A stretch of DNA of 64,000 bases from Cupriavidus basilensis (GTDB lineage Bacteria; Pseudomonadota; Gammaproteobacteria; Burkholderiales; Burkholderiaceae). Positions 1-7,699 of the stretch are shown here, piece by piece; within the stretch, counting starts at the first letter, position 1; every line of letters starts with the position of its first letter. The position numbers and the translations under genes are program-made. The notes below the pieces were generated by a model. That model ran no database searches. It had not been told where the DNA came from and was given only the letters and a program-made list of their open reading frames with translations. The stretch covers positions 1 to 64,000 of the forward strand of contig NZ_BBQM01000033.1 in the NCBI RefSeq assembly GCF_000876015.1, read 5' to 3'.

Positions 1-167
1 TATTAAGGCCCCAATCGAGCCTTGGCAATCGATTTGTTACGCGAATATGAAGACAAGCCCGAACGGACAAGATCAAGCCATTGATCTTTAAGGGAAATAC
101 CGTATTTCCGAAAAACGGAGCGGCAGGAATACCCGATGGAGTTACTCGGGTATTCCCCTATCAAGAT
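1..167. repeat. AT-richer edge with nested inverted repeats
   Basis: This stretch has lower GC than the genes that follow and carries three perfect inverted repeats in a row: GATCAA/TTGATC (71-76, 81-86), GGAAATAC/GTATTTCC with one central base (93-100, 102-109), and GGAATACCCGA/TCGGGTATTCC with a 9-nt loop (126-136, 146-156). The last lies just beyond the stop of the leftward enoyl-CoA hydratase gene and, read leftward, could form a hairpin that ends transcription, although the run of five T follows only after about ten bases. A short frame ending in TGA at 84-86 (last residues PERTRSSH) has an in-frame stop at 4-6, so it is at most a fragment of a gene. No family is recognised. Confidence 0.5.
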
Positions 168-944
168 TCAGCGATGCTTGAACGCGGGTGCGCGTTTCTC
201 CACAAATGCCGCCATGCCTTCCTTCTGGTCCTCGGTCGCGAAGGTCGAATGGAACAGGCGCCGCTCCAGGTGCACGCCCTCGGACAAGCTGGTCTCGTAG
301 GCGGCGTTGACCGATTCCTTGATCATCATGACCACCGGCAGCGAGAAGCCGGCGATGGTCTCGGCCGCGCCCAGCGCTTCCTCGATCAGCTTGTCGGCGG
401 GCACCACGCGCGACACCAGGCCGGCGCGCTCGGCCTCGGCCGCGTCCATCATGCGCGCGGTCAGGCACAGGTCCATCGCCTTGGCCTTGGACACCGCGCG
501 CGGCAGGCGCTGGGTGCCGCCGGCGCCGGGCATGGTGCCCAGCTTCACTTCCGGCTGGCCGAAGCGGGCGCTGTCCGCCGCGATGATGATGTCGCACATC
601 ATCGCCAGCTCGCAGCCACCGCCGAGCGCGTAGCCGGCCACCGCGGCGATCACCGGCTTGCGGATGCGGCGGATGGTTTCCCAGTTGCGCGTGATGTAGT
701 CGCCTTTGTACGCATCCATATAGGAGTACTTGGCCATCATGCCGATGTCGGCGCCAGCGGCAAAGGCGCGCTCGCTGCCGGTGATCACGATGCTGCCGAT
801 GGCTTCGTCGGCGTCGAAAGCCGCCAGCGCGGCGCCCAGCTCGTCCATCAGCGCGTCGTTGAGCGCATTGAGCGCCTTGGGACGGTTCAGCGTCACCAGG
901 CCGACGCGCCCGCGGGTTTCGACCAGGATGTTGTCATACGGCAT
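168..944 (-). CDS. enoyl-CoA hydratase/isomerase (crotonase family)
   Basis: A 258-residue crotonase-fold enzyme expected to hydrate trans-2-enoyl-CoA thioesters in cytoplasmic fatty-acid or related acyl-CoA degradation. The CoA-binding/oxyanion segments are AAGADIG near residue 63 and GYALGGGCE near 104. Both catalytic glutamates of true hydratases are visible, E112 (GGGCE) and E132 (GQPEVK), so hydratase is better supported than isomerase. Length is normal. The start is fixed by a strong AGGAGGAGA ribosome site a few bases upstream. It stands alone: the rightward histidine kinase gene diverges from it, and its 3' side runs into the palindrome-rich window edge. The substrate range cannot be told from sequence. 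Confidence 0.93.
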   Translation of the reverse strand: MPYDNILVETRGRVGLVTLNRPKALNALNDALMDELGAALAAFDADEAIGSIVITGSERAFAAGADIGMMAKYSYMDAYKGDYITRNWETIRRIRKPVIAAVAGYALGGGCELAMMCDIIIAADSARFGQPEVKLGTMPGAGGTQRLPRAVSKAKAMDLCLTARMMDAAEAERAGLVSRVVPADKLIEEALGAAETIAGFSLPVVMMIKESVNAAYETSLSEGVHLERRLFHSTFATEDQKEGMAAFVEKRAPAFKHR

Positions 945-1113
945 GTCTTCTCCTCCTTGGAAGTGGATCGATGGTGGACCGGTGTCAGTCGTCCGCGAGA
1001 CGATACCCGCTCTGGCAAGCGCTGGCTATATGGCGCGGGGCCGCCATGCGGCCAGGTTGGCACCCGCCGGCGGCTGAGGCACACTCGCCCCATCGCACCG
1101 ACCGGAGCCCGCG

Positions 1114-2463
1114 ATGGCCAACCCGTTTGTCGCCAGATCGTTGCACCGCCGCCTCAGCGTGGCGCTCGGCAGTCTCGCGTTGCTGGTCGGCCTGCTGGGG
1201 GCGCTCGGCGCCTACCTGGTCGTGCGCAGCCTCGGCAACCAGTTCAACGACGACCTGCAGGAGGCCGCCGCCGCCGTTCGCCGCACCCCGGCCACCCCGC
1301 CGACGCTGCCGGGCGGCGCGCCGCTGCCGGCCAAGAACGTGGTGGTGCAGGTGTGGGGCCCCGGCGACGGCGCGCGCCCCGGCCACACCAGCGATCCCGG
1401 CGTGACGCTGCCGCGCGCCCGGCCCGGCTTCTCGTCGCTGGAGGCCGGCGGCCAGCTCTGGGATGCGTTCGCCCTGCAGGCCGGCGATGCCTACCTGCAG
1501 ATCGCCGAGCAGCGCCGCGTGCGCCGCGTCAACGCCTGGCGCGTCGCGCTGTGGGCGGCGCTGCCGGTGGTGGCGCTGCTGCCGCTGCTGGTGCTGATCG
1601 TGCACGTCACCGTGCGGCTGTCGCTGCGCCCGCTGGAGCGGCTTGGCCAGCGCGCGGCGCGCGCGGACCTGAACCACCTTCAGCCGCTGGAAGACAAGGA
1701 GGCGCCCGACGAGCTGCGCCCCTTCCTCGACTCGATCAACCGCATGATGGACCGGCTGTCGACGCTGATCGAGGCGGAGCGCCGCTTCATCGCCAATGCC
1801 GCGCACGAGCTGCGCACGCCGATCACCGCGATGCAGTTGCAGGTGGACAACCTGCGCCAGGCCACGCCGGCCGACCGCGACGGGCGGCTCGACGAGCTGC
1901 AGCGCGGCATCCGCCGCACCGCTTCGCTGATCGCGCAGTTGCTGGGCCTGGCGCGCGCCGAGATGGGCGGCGCACAGAACGCCCCGCAGGCGGTGTCGCT
2001 GCCACAGGTCGTGACCGATGTCATCGCCGACCTGCTGCCGCTGGCCATCGACTGCGGCGTCGACCTTGGCGCCGAGCGCCTCGACGACATCTCGCTGGTG
2101 TGCGCCGAGGCCGACCTGCGCGTGCTGGTCAAGAACCTGATCGACAACGCGATCCGCTACGGCGGCGCGGGCGCGAGTGCGGGTGCGGACGGCGCGGACT
2201 GCCGCGTCGACGTCAGCGTGCTGCGCGAGGGCGCCAGCGCCGTGATCGAGGTGGCGGACAACGGCCCCGGCATCCCGCCGGCCGACCGCGCGCGCGTGTT
2301 CGACCGCTTTTTCCGCGGCGGCGCCCCCGACGAGGAAGGCAGCGGCCTGGGCCTGGCCATCGCGCAGACGCTGGCGGCCAACCACGGCGGCCGCGTGACG
2401 CTGGCGGCGCGCCCGGACGGCGCCTCGGGCGTTGTGGCGCGCATCGTGCTGCCCATACAATAG
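1114..2463 (+). CDS. sensor histidine kinase (QseC/PmrB-like)
   Basis: A 449-residue inner-membrane sensor kinase. Transmembrane helices lie at about residues 14-37 and 144-168 and flank a roughly 105-residue periplasmic region with a Pro-rich stretch. A HAMP linker follows, then the HisKA box AAHELRTPI with phosphoacceptor His231, and a HATPase_c domain with an N box (NLIDNAIRY), the ADNGPGIP G1 box and the GSGLGLAI G2 box. The complete set of motifs indicates an active kinase. The partner response regulator begins 40 nt after the stop, so the two form an operon. The kinase-first order is the reverse of the usual qseBC/pmrAB order. The start has only a weak ribosome site (GGAG about 8 nt upstream). 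The stimulus is unknown. Confidence 0.92.
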   Translation: MANPFVARSLHRRLSVALGSLALLVGLLGALGAYLVVRSLGNQFNDDLQEAAAAVRRTPATPPTLPGGAPLPAKNVVVQVWGPGDGARPGHTSDPGVTLPRARPGFSSLEAGGQLWDAFALQAGDAYLQIAEQRRVRRVNAWRVALWAALPVVALLPLLVLIVHVTVRLSLRPLERLGQRAARADLNHLQPLEDKEAPDELRPFLDSINRMMDRLSTLIEAERRFIANAAHELRTPITAMQLQVDNLRQATPADRDGRLDELQRGIRRTASLIAQLLGLARAEMGGAQNAPQAVSLPQVVTDVIADLLPLAIDCGVDLGAERLDDISLVCAEADLRVLVKNLIDNAIRYGGAGASAGADGADCRVDVSVLREGASAVIEVADNGPGIPPADRARVFDRFFRGGAPDEEGSGLGLAIAQTLAANHGGRVTLAARPDGASGVVARIVLPIQ

Positions 2464-2503
2464 CCGCGTTAGCCGCGGCGCCGCCCGAGGGAGGATCGTT
2501 GCC

Positions 2504-3163
2504 ATGAGAATCCTGCTGATCGAGGACGATCCGCAGATCGGCCAGAGCCTGGTGCATGCGCTGAAGGATGCGTCGTGCAGCGTCGACTGGGTGCGCAACG
2601 GCGATCTCGGCCGCTCCGCCATCGCGGACGGCTCCTACACCGCCATCCTGCTCGACCTCGGCCTGCCCGGCATGGACGGCATGGCGCTGCTGCAATGGCT
2701 GCGCGGCGACAACAACCCCACGCCGGTCCTCATCATCACCGCGCGCGACGACGTCGACACGCGCGTCGCCGGGCTCGACCTGGGCGCCGACGACTACGTC
2801 GTCAAGCCCTTCGAGAGCAAGGAACTGCTGGCCCGCATCCGCGCCGTGGTGCGGCGCAAGTCGGGCTACGCGAGCGCGACCATCGGCCACGGCCGGGTCG
2901 TGCTCGACATCAACGCGCGCCAGTTGAGCTTCGACGGCCGCACGGAAAACGTGTCCGCGCGCGAGTACGCGCTGCTGCTGGCGCTGCTCGAGCGGCCCAA
3001 CGCCATCCTGTCGCGCGAGCAGCTGGAGGAACGGCTGTACGGCTGGGGCGAGGAAGTCGAGAGCAACGCCGTCGACGCCATCATCTACAGCATCCGCCGC
3101 AAGTTCGGCAGCACCGTCATCCGCAACGTGCGCGGACTGGGCTGGAGCATCCCGGCCACGTAG
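2504..3163 (+). CDS. OmpR/PhoB-family response regulator
   Basis: A 219-residue two-component regulator. The receiver domain (about 1-115) starts MRILLIEDDP with acidic pair D8/D9, has the phosphoacceptor D51 in LLDLGLPGMDG, a conserved Thr in ITARDD and Lys in VKPFE. A winged-helix DNA-binding domain (about 125-217) ends in the typical RNVRGLGW wing. The start at 2504 is chosen because AGGGAGG lies about 9 nt upstream and the protein then begins exactly at the receiver fold; an in-frame ATG at 2432 would overlap the kinase. It should receive phosphate from the kinase encoded just upstream. Sequence style is closest to the QseB/PmrA group; target genes are not evident. Confidence 0.95.
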   Translation: MRILLIEDDPQIGQSLVHALKDASCSVDWVRNGDLGRSAIADGSYTAILLDLGLPGMDGMALLQWLRGDNNPTPVLIITARDDVDTRVAGLDLGADDYVVKPFESKELLARIRAVVRRKSGYASATIGHGRVVLDINARQLSFDGRTENVSAREYALLLALLERPNAILSREQLEERLYGWGEEVESNAVDAIIYSIRRKFGSTVIRNVRGLGWSIPAT

Positions 3164-3181
3164 CGCGGCGCCGCCGCGCCG

Positions 3182-3200
3182 GCCAGGGCGCCGGCCTGGC
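3182..3200. terminator. possible shared stem-loop between convergent genes
   Basis: GCCAGG (3182-3187) and CCTGGC (3195-3200) can pair around a 7-nt loop between the ends of the rightward response-regulator gene and the leftward DUF3563 gene. There is no T-run on either side, so any terminator role is weakly supported. Confidence 0.3.
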
Positions 3201-3212
3201 GGCTGGCGGGCG

Positions 3213-3359
3213 TCAGTAGATGCGCCCGCGGCTATCCATCTCGCGCAGACGGCGGTCGAGTTCGTCGGCATCGTTGGACGAAGCCAGCCAGGCTTCGGTG
3301 CGGCGCTGCGCGCTGCGTTCCATCCAGTGGTTCAGCTTGAGCATCAGGGTGTCGAACAT
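3213..3359 (-). CDS. DUF3563-like small protein
   Basis: A 48-residue protein starting MFDTLMLKLNHWMERSAQRR and ending MDSRGRIY. It has an amphipathic N-terminal helix with paired Trp/aromatic residues, then a charged segment (WLASSNDADELDRRLREMD). This pattern, a short protein with a basic N-terminal helix and an LASS.D..ELERR-type motif, is that of the DUF3563 family common in Burkholderiales, whose function is unknown. GGAGA lies about 7 nt upstream of the ATG, a clear ribosome site. It converges on the response-regulator gene. It is short enough to be skipped by automatic callers. The family assignment comes from recognition, not a search. Confidence 0.7.
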   Translation of the reverse strand: MFDTLMLKLNHWMERSAQRRTEAWLASSNDADELDRRLREMDSRGRIY

Positions 3360-3466
3360 GGTGGTCTCCGGTGGGTTTCGAACCGGACCCCGCCGGCGTT
3401 CGTTCTGCGCCGCCGGGGTCCGTGCAACCCATGCTAAGCAGCCACAATGAGCCGAAAATGAGCGCG

Positions 3467-3492
3467 GCCCGCCGGCGCGCGCGCCGGCGGGC
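3467..3492. repeat. 26-bp perfect GC palindrome
   Basis: The 13 bases at 3467-3479 are exactly complementary to 3480-3492, all G/C, with no loop. It lies in the intergenic space between the DUF3563 gene and a 22-residue ORF. It could be a cruciform or hairpin, but no T-run follows, so no role is assigned. Confidence 0.6.
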
Positions 3493-3590
3493 GCCCGGAC
3501 CGGCGCCTCATTCTCTCCTCACTCTGCGCGGCCACAATGCAGTCGTCCCGATGCCGCCAGCGCGCGGCATCGACCAGCAAGGAGAGGATC

Positions 3591-3659
3591 ATGAATGCCA
3601 TGCGAAAGTATCCGCCCTACGGGGCGTGGCACTACGGCGTCGGCTACTGGCACCGGTGA
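3591..3659 (+). CDS. putative 22-residue aromatic-rich peptide
   Basis: A very short frame beginning MNAMRKYPPYGAW and ending GYWHR, with AAGGAGAGG 4-8 nt before the ATG, one of the better ribosome sites in the region. The peptide has eight aromatic or histidine residues (Tyr, Trp, His) and is basic. It lies between the leftward DUF3563 and SDR genes, and ends 3 nt before the SDR stop codon on the other strand. No family is recognised. A chance ORF is possible; the ribosome site and biased composition are the only support. Confidence 0.4.
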   Translation: MNAMRKYPPYGAWHYGVGYWHR

Positions 3660-3662
3660 GCG

Positions 3663-4445
3663 CTAGATCGCCATGCCGCCCGAGACCTCGATGCGCTGCG
3701 CGTTGACCCAGCGGTTGTCGCCGGAGAGCAGCGCGGCGATCATCGGGCCGACGTCGTCCGGCTCGCCGACGCGGCCGAGCGCCGTCATGTCCGCCACGCG
3801 CTTGTTCATCTCCGGGTTGTCGCGCACGATGCCGCCGCTGAAGTCGGTGGCGATCGCGCCCGGGGCGACGGTGTTGACGGCGATCCCGCGCGGGCCGAGC
3901 TCCTTGGCCATGCAGCGCGTCAGCACCTCGACCGCGCCCTTCATGGCCGCGTAGGCCGCCACGCCGGGGAGCGCCACGCGCGTCAGCCCCGAGGAAATGT
4001 TCACGATGCGCCCGCCGTCGTTGATGAGCGGCAGCAGCTTCTGCGTCAGGAAGAACACCCCCTTGAAGTGAATGCGGTAGATGCTGTCCACCTCGTCCTC
4101 GGTCGTCTGCGCGAAGGCGTTGTGCAGCGAGGTGCCCGCATTGTTGACGAGGTAGTCGAAGCGCGCGGCGCCCAGGCCGGCCAGCGCCTGCCGGACCGCC
4201 TGCACGAAACGGTCGAACGATGCGCTGTCGCCGGCGTCGAGCTGCAGCGCGACGGCGCGGCGCCCCATCGCTTCGGCCTCTGCGCTCACCTGCGCGGCTT
4301 CGGCGCGGTTGGCGTGGTAGGTGAAGATCGAATCGACCCCGCGCCGGGCGAGGCTGAGCACCGTATTGCGGCCGATGCCGCGGCTGCCGCCGGTGACGAT
4401 GGCGATCGGGGCGCGCGCATCGGTGCTGCTGGTGTAGTTGGGCAT
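3663..4445 (-). CDS. SDR-family NAD(P)-dependent oxidoreductase
   Basis: A 260-residue classical short-chain dehydrogenase. The N-terminal Rossmann motif is TGGSRGIG (about residues 18-25), the structural NNAG motif follows near 105, the catalytic Ser lies in NISSG and Tyr-X3-Lys in YAAMKG, and VNTVAPG is the usual C-terminal segment. It probably reduces or oxidises a small carbonyl or alcohol; the substrate is unknown. Start chosen at the ATG with GGAG about 6 nt upstream. It is divergent from an AraC-type regulator 144 bp away, an arrangement in which the regulator normally controls the dehydrogenase. Confidence 0.9.
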   Translation of the reverse strand: MPNYTSSTDARAPIAIVTGGSRGIGRNTVLSLARRGVDSIFTYHANRAEAAQVSAEAEAMGRRAVALQLDAGDSASFDRFVQAVRQALAGLGAARFDYLVNNAGTSLHNAFAQTTEDEVDSIYRIHFKGVFFLTQKLLPLINDGGRIVNISSGLTRVALPGVAAYAAMKGAVEVLTRCMAKELGPRGIAVNTVAPGAIATDFSGGIVRDNPEMNKRVADMTALGRVGEPDDVGPMIAALLSGDNRWVNAQRIEVSGGMAI

Positions 4446-4589
4446 GGCTGGCTCCTGCAAGTGGTTTGGCGTGGTGACAAGGTAGTCCCGCGCGCGTCCG
4501 CGTTGAATGCCGAAACTCGCCTGTTTCTTGCCTAATCCTGCCGAGGTGGCTATAACGGCCGGGAATGCCAGACGCAGCGAGACCCGCAC

Positions 4590-5504
4590 ATGCCAGATAC
4601 CCCGCCCGATGCCCTGCTGGATGCCGTCACCCGCTACACCGACGCGCAGACCGGCGCGAGCCCGTTCGCCACGGCCATCGACGGCCTCACGATCCTGCGC
4701 TCGAACCGCGAGAAGCCGCCCAGCCTCCTGATCTTCAAGCCCGCGCTGTGCATCGTCGTGCAGGGCGCGAAATGGACGACCTTCGGCGACAAGCGGTTCG
4801 ACTACCGCGCGGGGCAGGCGCTGATCGTCAGCGTCGAAGCGCCGGCGTTCGGCCGCGTCGTCGAGGCCAGTCCGGACAAGCCGTATCTCGGCGTGGTCAT
4901 CGAGTTCGACCTGGCCATCATGCGCGACGTGATGGAAGCGCTGGATGCGCCGCCGCAGGCCAGCGGCGAGGCCCGCTCCGGCGTGTTCGTCACCGACTTC
5001 GACGGACCGCTGGCCGACTGCGCGCTGCGCATGGTGCGCCTGCTCGATACGCCGCGCGCCATCCCGATGCTCCACCCGCTGCTCATGCGCGAGATCAGCT
5101 ACTGGCTGCTGACCGGCCCGCACGGCGGCGAGATCGCGCGGCTGGCGCTGGCCAACAGCCACGCGCAGCGCGTCATCGGCGCCATCCACGCCTTGCGCGA
5201 GCGCTTCGCGCAGCCGGTGCGCATCGAGGAGCTGGCGCTGACCGCGCAGATGAGCCCTTCGGCGTTCCACCGGCAGTTCAAGGCGCTGACCTCGATGACG
5301 CCGCTGCAATACCAGAAGCAGTTGCGCCTGCTGGAGGCGCGCCGCCTGATGGCGGCCGACGCCGCCAATGTCGAGACCGCGGCGTTCCAGGTCGGCTATG
5401 AAAGCCCGTCGCAGTTCAGCCGCGAATACGCGCGCATGTTCGGCTCGCCGCCGCGGCGCGACGTCGCCGCGCTGCGCGAGGAAGCGGCCAGGCACGCCAT
5501 GTGA
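4590..5504 (+). CDS. AraC-family transcriptional regulator
   Basis: A 304-residue regulator with an N-terminal cupin-like effector domain of the AraC_N type (PF06719 style; FKPALCIVVQGAKWTTFGDKRFDY.. region about 45-165) and two C-terminal helix-turn-helix motifs (about 195-290): RIEELALTAQMSPSAFHRQF and ETAAFQVGYESPSQFSREY. It is divergent from the adjacent SDR gene, its likely target, and convergent with a GntR-type gene. A second ATG lies upstream at 4565 in another frame, but the protein fold starts correctly at 4590. The effector is unknown. Confidence 0.9.
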   Translation: MPDTPPDALLDAVTRYTDAQTGASPFATAIDGLTILRSNREKPPSLLIFKPALCIVVQGAKWTTFGDKRFDYRAGQALIVSVEAPAFGRVVEASPDKPYLGVVIEFDLAIMRDVMEALDAPPQASGEARSGVFVTDFDGPLADCALRMVRLLDTPRAIPMLHPLLMREISYWLLTGPHGGEIARLALANSHAQRVIGAIHALRERFAQPVRIEELALTAQMSPSAFHRQFKALTSMTPLQYQKQLRLLEARRLMAADAANVETAAFQVGYESPSQFSREYARMFGSPPRRDVAALREEAARHAM

Positions 5505-5554
5505 TCTCGCCGCGGGCACGGCGAAAGCGCGCGGCGCGGCGCCCCGATGCGGGA

Positions 5555-6280
5555 CTAGCCGGGTTGGCCGGCGAGAATCGCCGCGCGCACGTTCTGCACG
5601 TGCGCGGCGCCGGCGGCTTCGGCCTCGTCGGGATCGCCCGCGAGCACCGCCGCGGCGATGCGCCGGTAGTCGGCCAGCCGCATTTGCTGCAGCGACGCGA
5701 GCCGGTGCTGCGCATGCACGACCGGCATGTGGATGGTCGGGAACAGCCGGCGCAGCTCGCGGTTGCCGCCCATCTCCAGCAGCGTGCGATAGAAATGCCG
5801 GCGCGCGCCCGAGAACGCCTCGCCCGGGCGCGTCCGCTCCGCCCGTTCCGCCTTCTCCGCCTTCTCGGCCTTGCCCGCGCCCGCCAGCGCCTGCACCGCG
5901 GCGCGCAGGGCCTGCGCGTGCGCGCGGTCGCCGCTGCCGCGCGCGGCGGCGCGCGCGAGCAGGCCGGTCATGCGCTCGGCCACGTCGAGCACGTCGAGCG
6001 TGTCCTGCAGGCTCAGGCGCCGGATCACCGCGCCGCGATGGCGCGGCAGCTCGACGATGCCCTCGGCGGCCAGCCGCTGCAGCGCCTCGCGCACGGAGTT
6101 GCGGCCCACGCCGAACTGCGTGGCGAGATCCGCTTCCACGAGCCGCTGGCCCGGCACGAAGCTGCCAAGCTCGAGGCCGCCCATGATGCCGAAGAACACC
6201 GTGTCGGAGGCGCTCTGGCCGGCGTCGTCCGGCGCGCCGGCGCCGGCGGGAGGGGAGAAGGATGTGGGTGCGGTGGTCAC
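5555..6280 (-). CDS. GntR/FadR-subfamily regulator (FCD domain)
   Basis: A 241-residue regulator with an N-terminal winged helix (GQRLVEADLATQFGVGRNSV, then REALQRLAAEGIVELPRHRG; about 40-95) and a C-terminal all-helical FCD ligand domain. The most likely start is GTG at 6278-6280: the first internal ATG would cut into the winged helix. No good ribosome site is visible. A run of Ala-Glu-Lys/Arg triplets (AGKAEKAEKAERAERTRPG) interrupts the FCD domain and comes from a 9-bp tandem repeat at about 5832-5877. It is divergent from an acyl-CoA dehydrogenase gene, with an operator-like palindrome between them, so it probably controls that gene and itself. Confidence 0.85.
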   Translation of the reverse strand: MTTAPTSFSPPAGAGAPDDAGQSASDTVFFGIMGGLELGSFVPGQRLVEADLATQFGVGRNSVREALQRLAAEGIVELPRHRGAVIRRLSLQDTLDVLDVAERMTGLLARAAARGSGDRAHAQALRAAVQALAGAGKAEKAEKAERAERTRPGEAFSGARRHFYRTLLEMGGNRELRRLFPTIHMPVVHAQHRLASLQQMRLADYRRIAAAVLAGDPDEAEAAGAAHVQNVRAAILAGQPG

Positions 6281-6356
6281 GGGCGCAATTCTAGCGGATC
6301 CGGCGGGCGGGCCGGGCCGGTCGCCTTCATTGGCGAGGGATGGCGCAATCCTACAA

Positions 6357-6371
6357 GATTGTCCTACAATC
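6357..6371. promoter_or_regulatory. GntR/FadR-type operator palindrome
   Basis: GATTGT (6357-6362) and ACAATC (6366-6371) form a perfect inverted repeat around CCT, extended by a partial copy CCTACAAG just before. It lies between the divergent GntR regulator and acyl-CoA dehydrogenase starts. The TTGT-N-ACAA shape is typical of FCD-subgroup operators, so it is the likely binding site of the neighbouring regulator. Confidence 0.6.
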
Positions 6372-6451
6372 CTGTGGAAAACCAACCACGAACGGCGGAT
6401 GCGCCGCCCGACCTGTACGGCCGCCCGATACGCCACAAGGAGATGCCAGCC

Positions 6452-7651
6452 ATGTTCACCGCCTGTCCCACCGAAAGAAGCCGCGAGATCGCCGAGCGCG
6501 TCGAGCGCTTCGTGCGCGACGTGGTCGTGCCCTACGAGCAGGATCCGCGCTGCGCCGCGCACGGCCCGTCGGCCGCGCTCGTCGCGGAACTGCGCGGCCT
6601 GGCGCGCGCCGCCGGCGTGATGACGCCGCACATCCTGCCCGACGGGTCGCACCTGAGCCAGCGCGAGACCGCGGCCGTGCTCAAGCGCTCGGGCCTGTCG
6701 CCGCTCGGGCCGGTCGCGGTCAACACGATGGCGCCCGACGAGGGCAACATGTACCTGCTCGGCAAGGTGGGCACCGCGGCGCAGAAGGCGCGCTTCCTGG
6801 CGCCGCTGGTCAGCGGCGAAGCACGCTCGGCGTTCTTCATGACCGAGCCCGCCGAGGACGGCGGCGCCGGGTCGGACCCGTCGATGCTGCAGACCACCGC
6901 CGTGCGCGACGGCGATGACTGGATCATCCGCGGCCGCAAGAAGTTCATCACCGGCGCAGAAGGCGCGGCGGTCGGCATCGTGATGGCGCGCACCGGCGAG
7001 GGCGAGCACGCGCGCGCCACCATGTTCCTGGTCGACCTGCCGCACCCGGCGATCCGGCTCGAGCGCGTGCTCGACACCATCGACAGCTCGATGCCCGGCG
7101 GCCATGCGCAGGTCGTGATCGACGACCTGCGCGTGCCCGCCGGCCAGGTGCTGGGCGAGGCCGACGAAGGCTTCCGCTATGCGCAGGTGCGCCTGTCGCC
7201 GGCGCGGCTGTCGCACTGCATGCGCTGGTTCGGCACCGTGACGCGCGCCGACGAGATCGCGCGCGCGTATGCCACCACGCGCAAGGCGTTCGGCAAGCTG
7301 CTGATCGACCACGAGGGCGTGGGCTTCATGCTCGCGGAGAACCTGATCGACCTGCAGCAGGCCGCGCTGATGATCGACTGGTGCGCCGGCGTGCTCGACG
7401 CCGGCTCGTCCGGCACCGCCGAAAGCTCCATGACGAAGGTGGCGGTGTCCGAGGCGCTCTACCGGGTGGCCGACCGCTGCGTGCAGGTCCTGGGCGGCAA
7501 CGGCGTGTCGCGCGACACCATCGTCGAGCAGGCGTTCCGCGAGCTGCGCGCGTTCCGCATCTACGACGGCCCGACCGAGGTCCACAAGTGGTCGCTCGCC
7601 AGGAAGATCAAGCGCGATACGCTGGAGGCATCGCGGGCAGCGGCCGCATGA
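6452..7651 (+). CDS. acyl-CoA dehydrogenase family protein
   Basis: A 399-residue flavoenzyme expected to introduce a double bond into an acyl-CoA. It has the helical N-terminal domain (1-115), a middle beta domain with the FMTEPAEDGGAGSD FAD-binding motif (about 130-145) and ITGAEGA, and a C-terminal helical domain with the FAD/CoA segments ARAYATTRKAFGK and VQVLGGNGVSRD. The C-terminal motif YDGPTEVHKWSLARKI is the usual family ending. AAGGAG directly abuts an ATG at 6443, so the in-frame ATG at 6452, about 9 nt from it, is the better start. It is controlled by the divergent GntR regulator, to judge by position and the palindrome between them. The substrate is unknown. Confidence 0.9.
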   Translation: MFTACPTERSREIAERVERFVRDVVVPYEQDPRCAAHGPSAALVAELRGLARAAGVMTPHILPDGSHLSQRETAAVLKRSGLSPLGPVAVNTMAPDEGNMYLLGKVGTAAQKARFLAPLVSGEARSAFFMTEPAEDGGAGSDPSMLQTTAVRDGDDWIIRGRKKFITGAEGAAVGIVMARTGEGEHARATMFLVDLPHPAIRLERVLDTIDSSMPGGHAQVVIDDLRVPAGQVLGEADEGFRYAQVRLSPARLSHCMRWFGTVTRADEIARAYATTRKAFGKLLIDHEGVGFMLAENLIDLQQAALMIDWCAGVLDAGSSGTAESSMTKVAVSEALYRVADRCVQVLGGNGVSRDTIVEQAFRELRAFRIYDGPTEVHKWSLARKIKRDTLEASRAAAA

Positions 7652-7699
7652 TCCGGCGCCGCCGCCGGCCCTGATGGCGGCGGCGGCGAGGCACCGCGC

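Noticed and set aside
1-86. Possible gene end reading NRALAIDLLREYEDKPERTRSSH in two parts
   Set aside because: An in-frame TAA at 4-6 and no start codon with ribosome site make it at best a remnant; recorded under the edge region only.
81-2507. Long rightward open frame of about 800 codons
   Set aside because: It is the shadow of the leftward enoyl-CoA hydratase and the rightward histidine kinase; its product is Arg/Ala/Gly/His-rich without family motifs.
3467-3492. GC palindrome as a transcription terminator
   Set aside because: No T-run follows on either strand, so it is listed only as a repeat.
5501-6451. Upstream extension of the acyl-CoA dehydrogenase frame
   Set aside because: The extension runs through the regulator gene on the other strand and the operator region; the ribosome site at 6437-6442 defines the real start.
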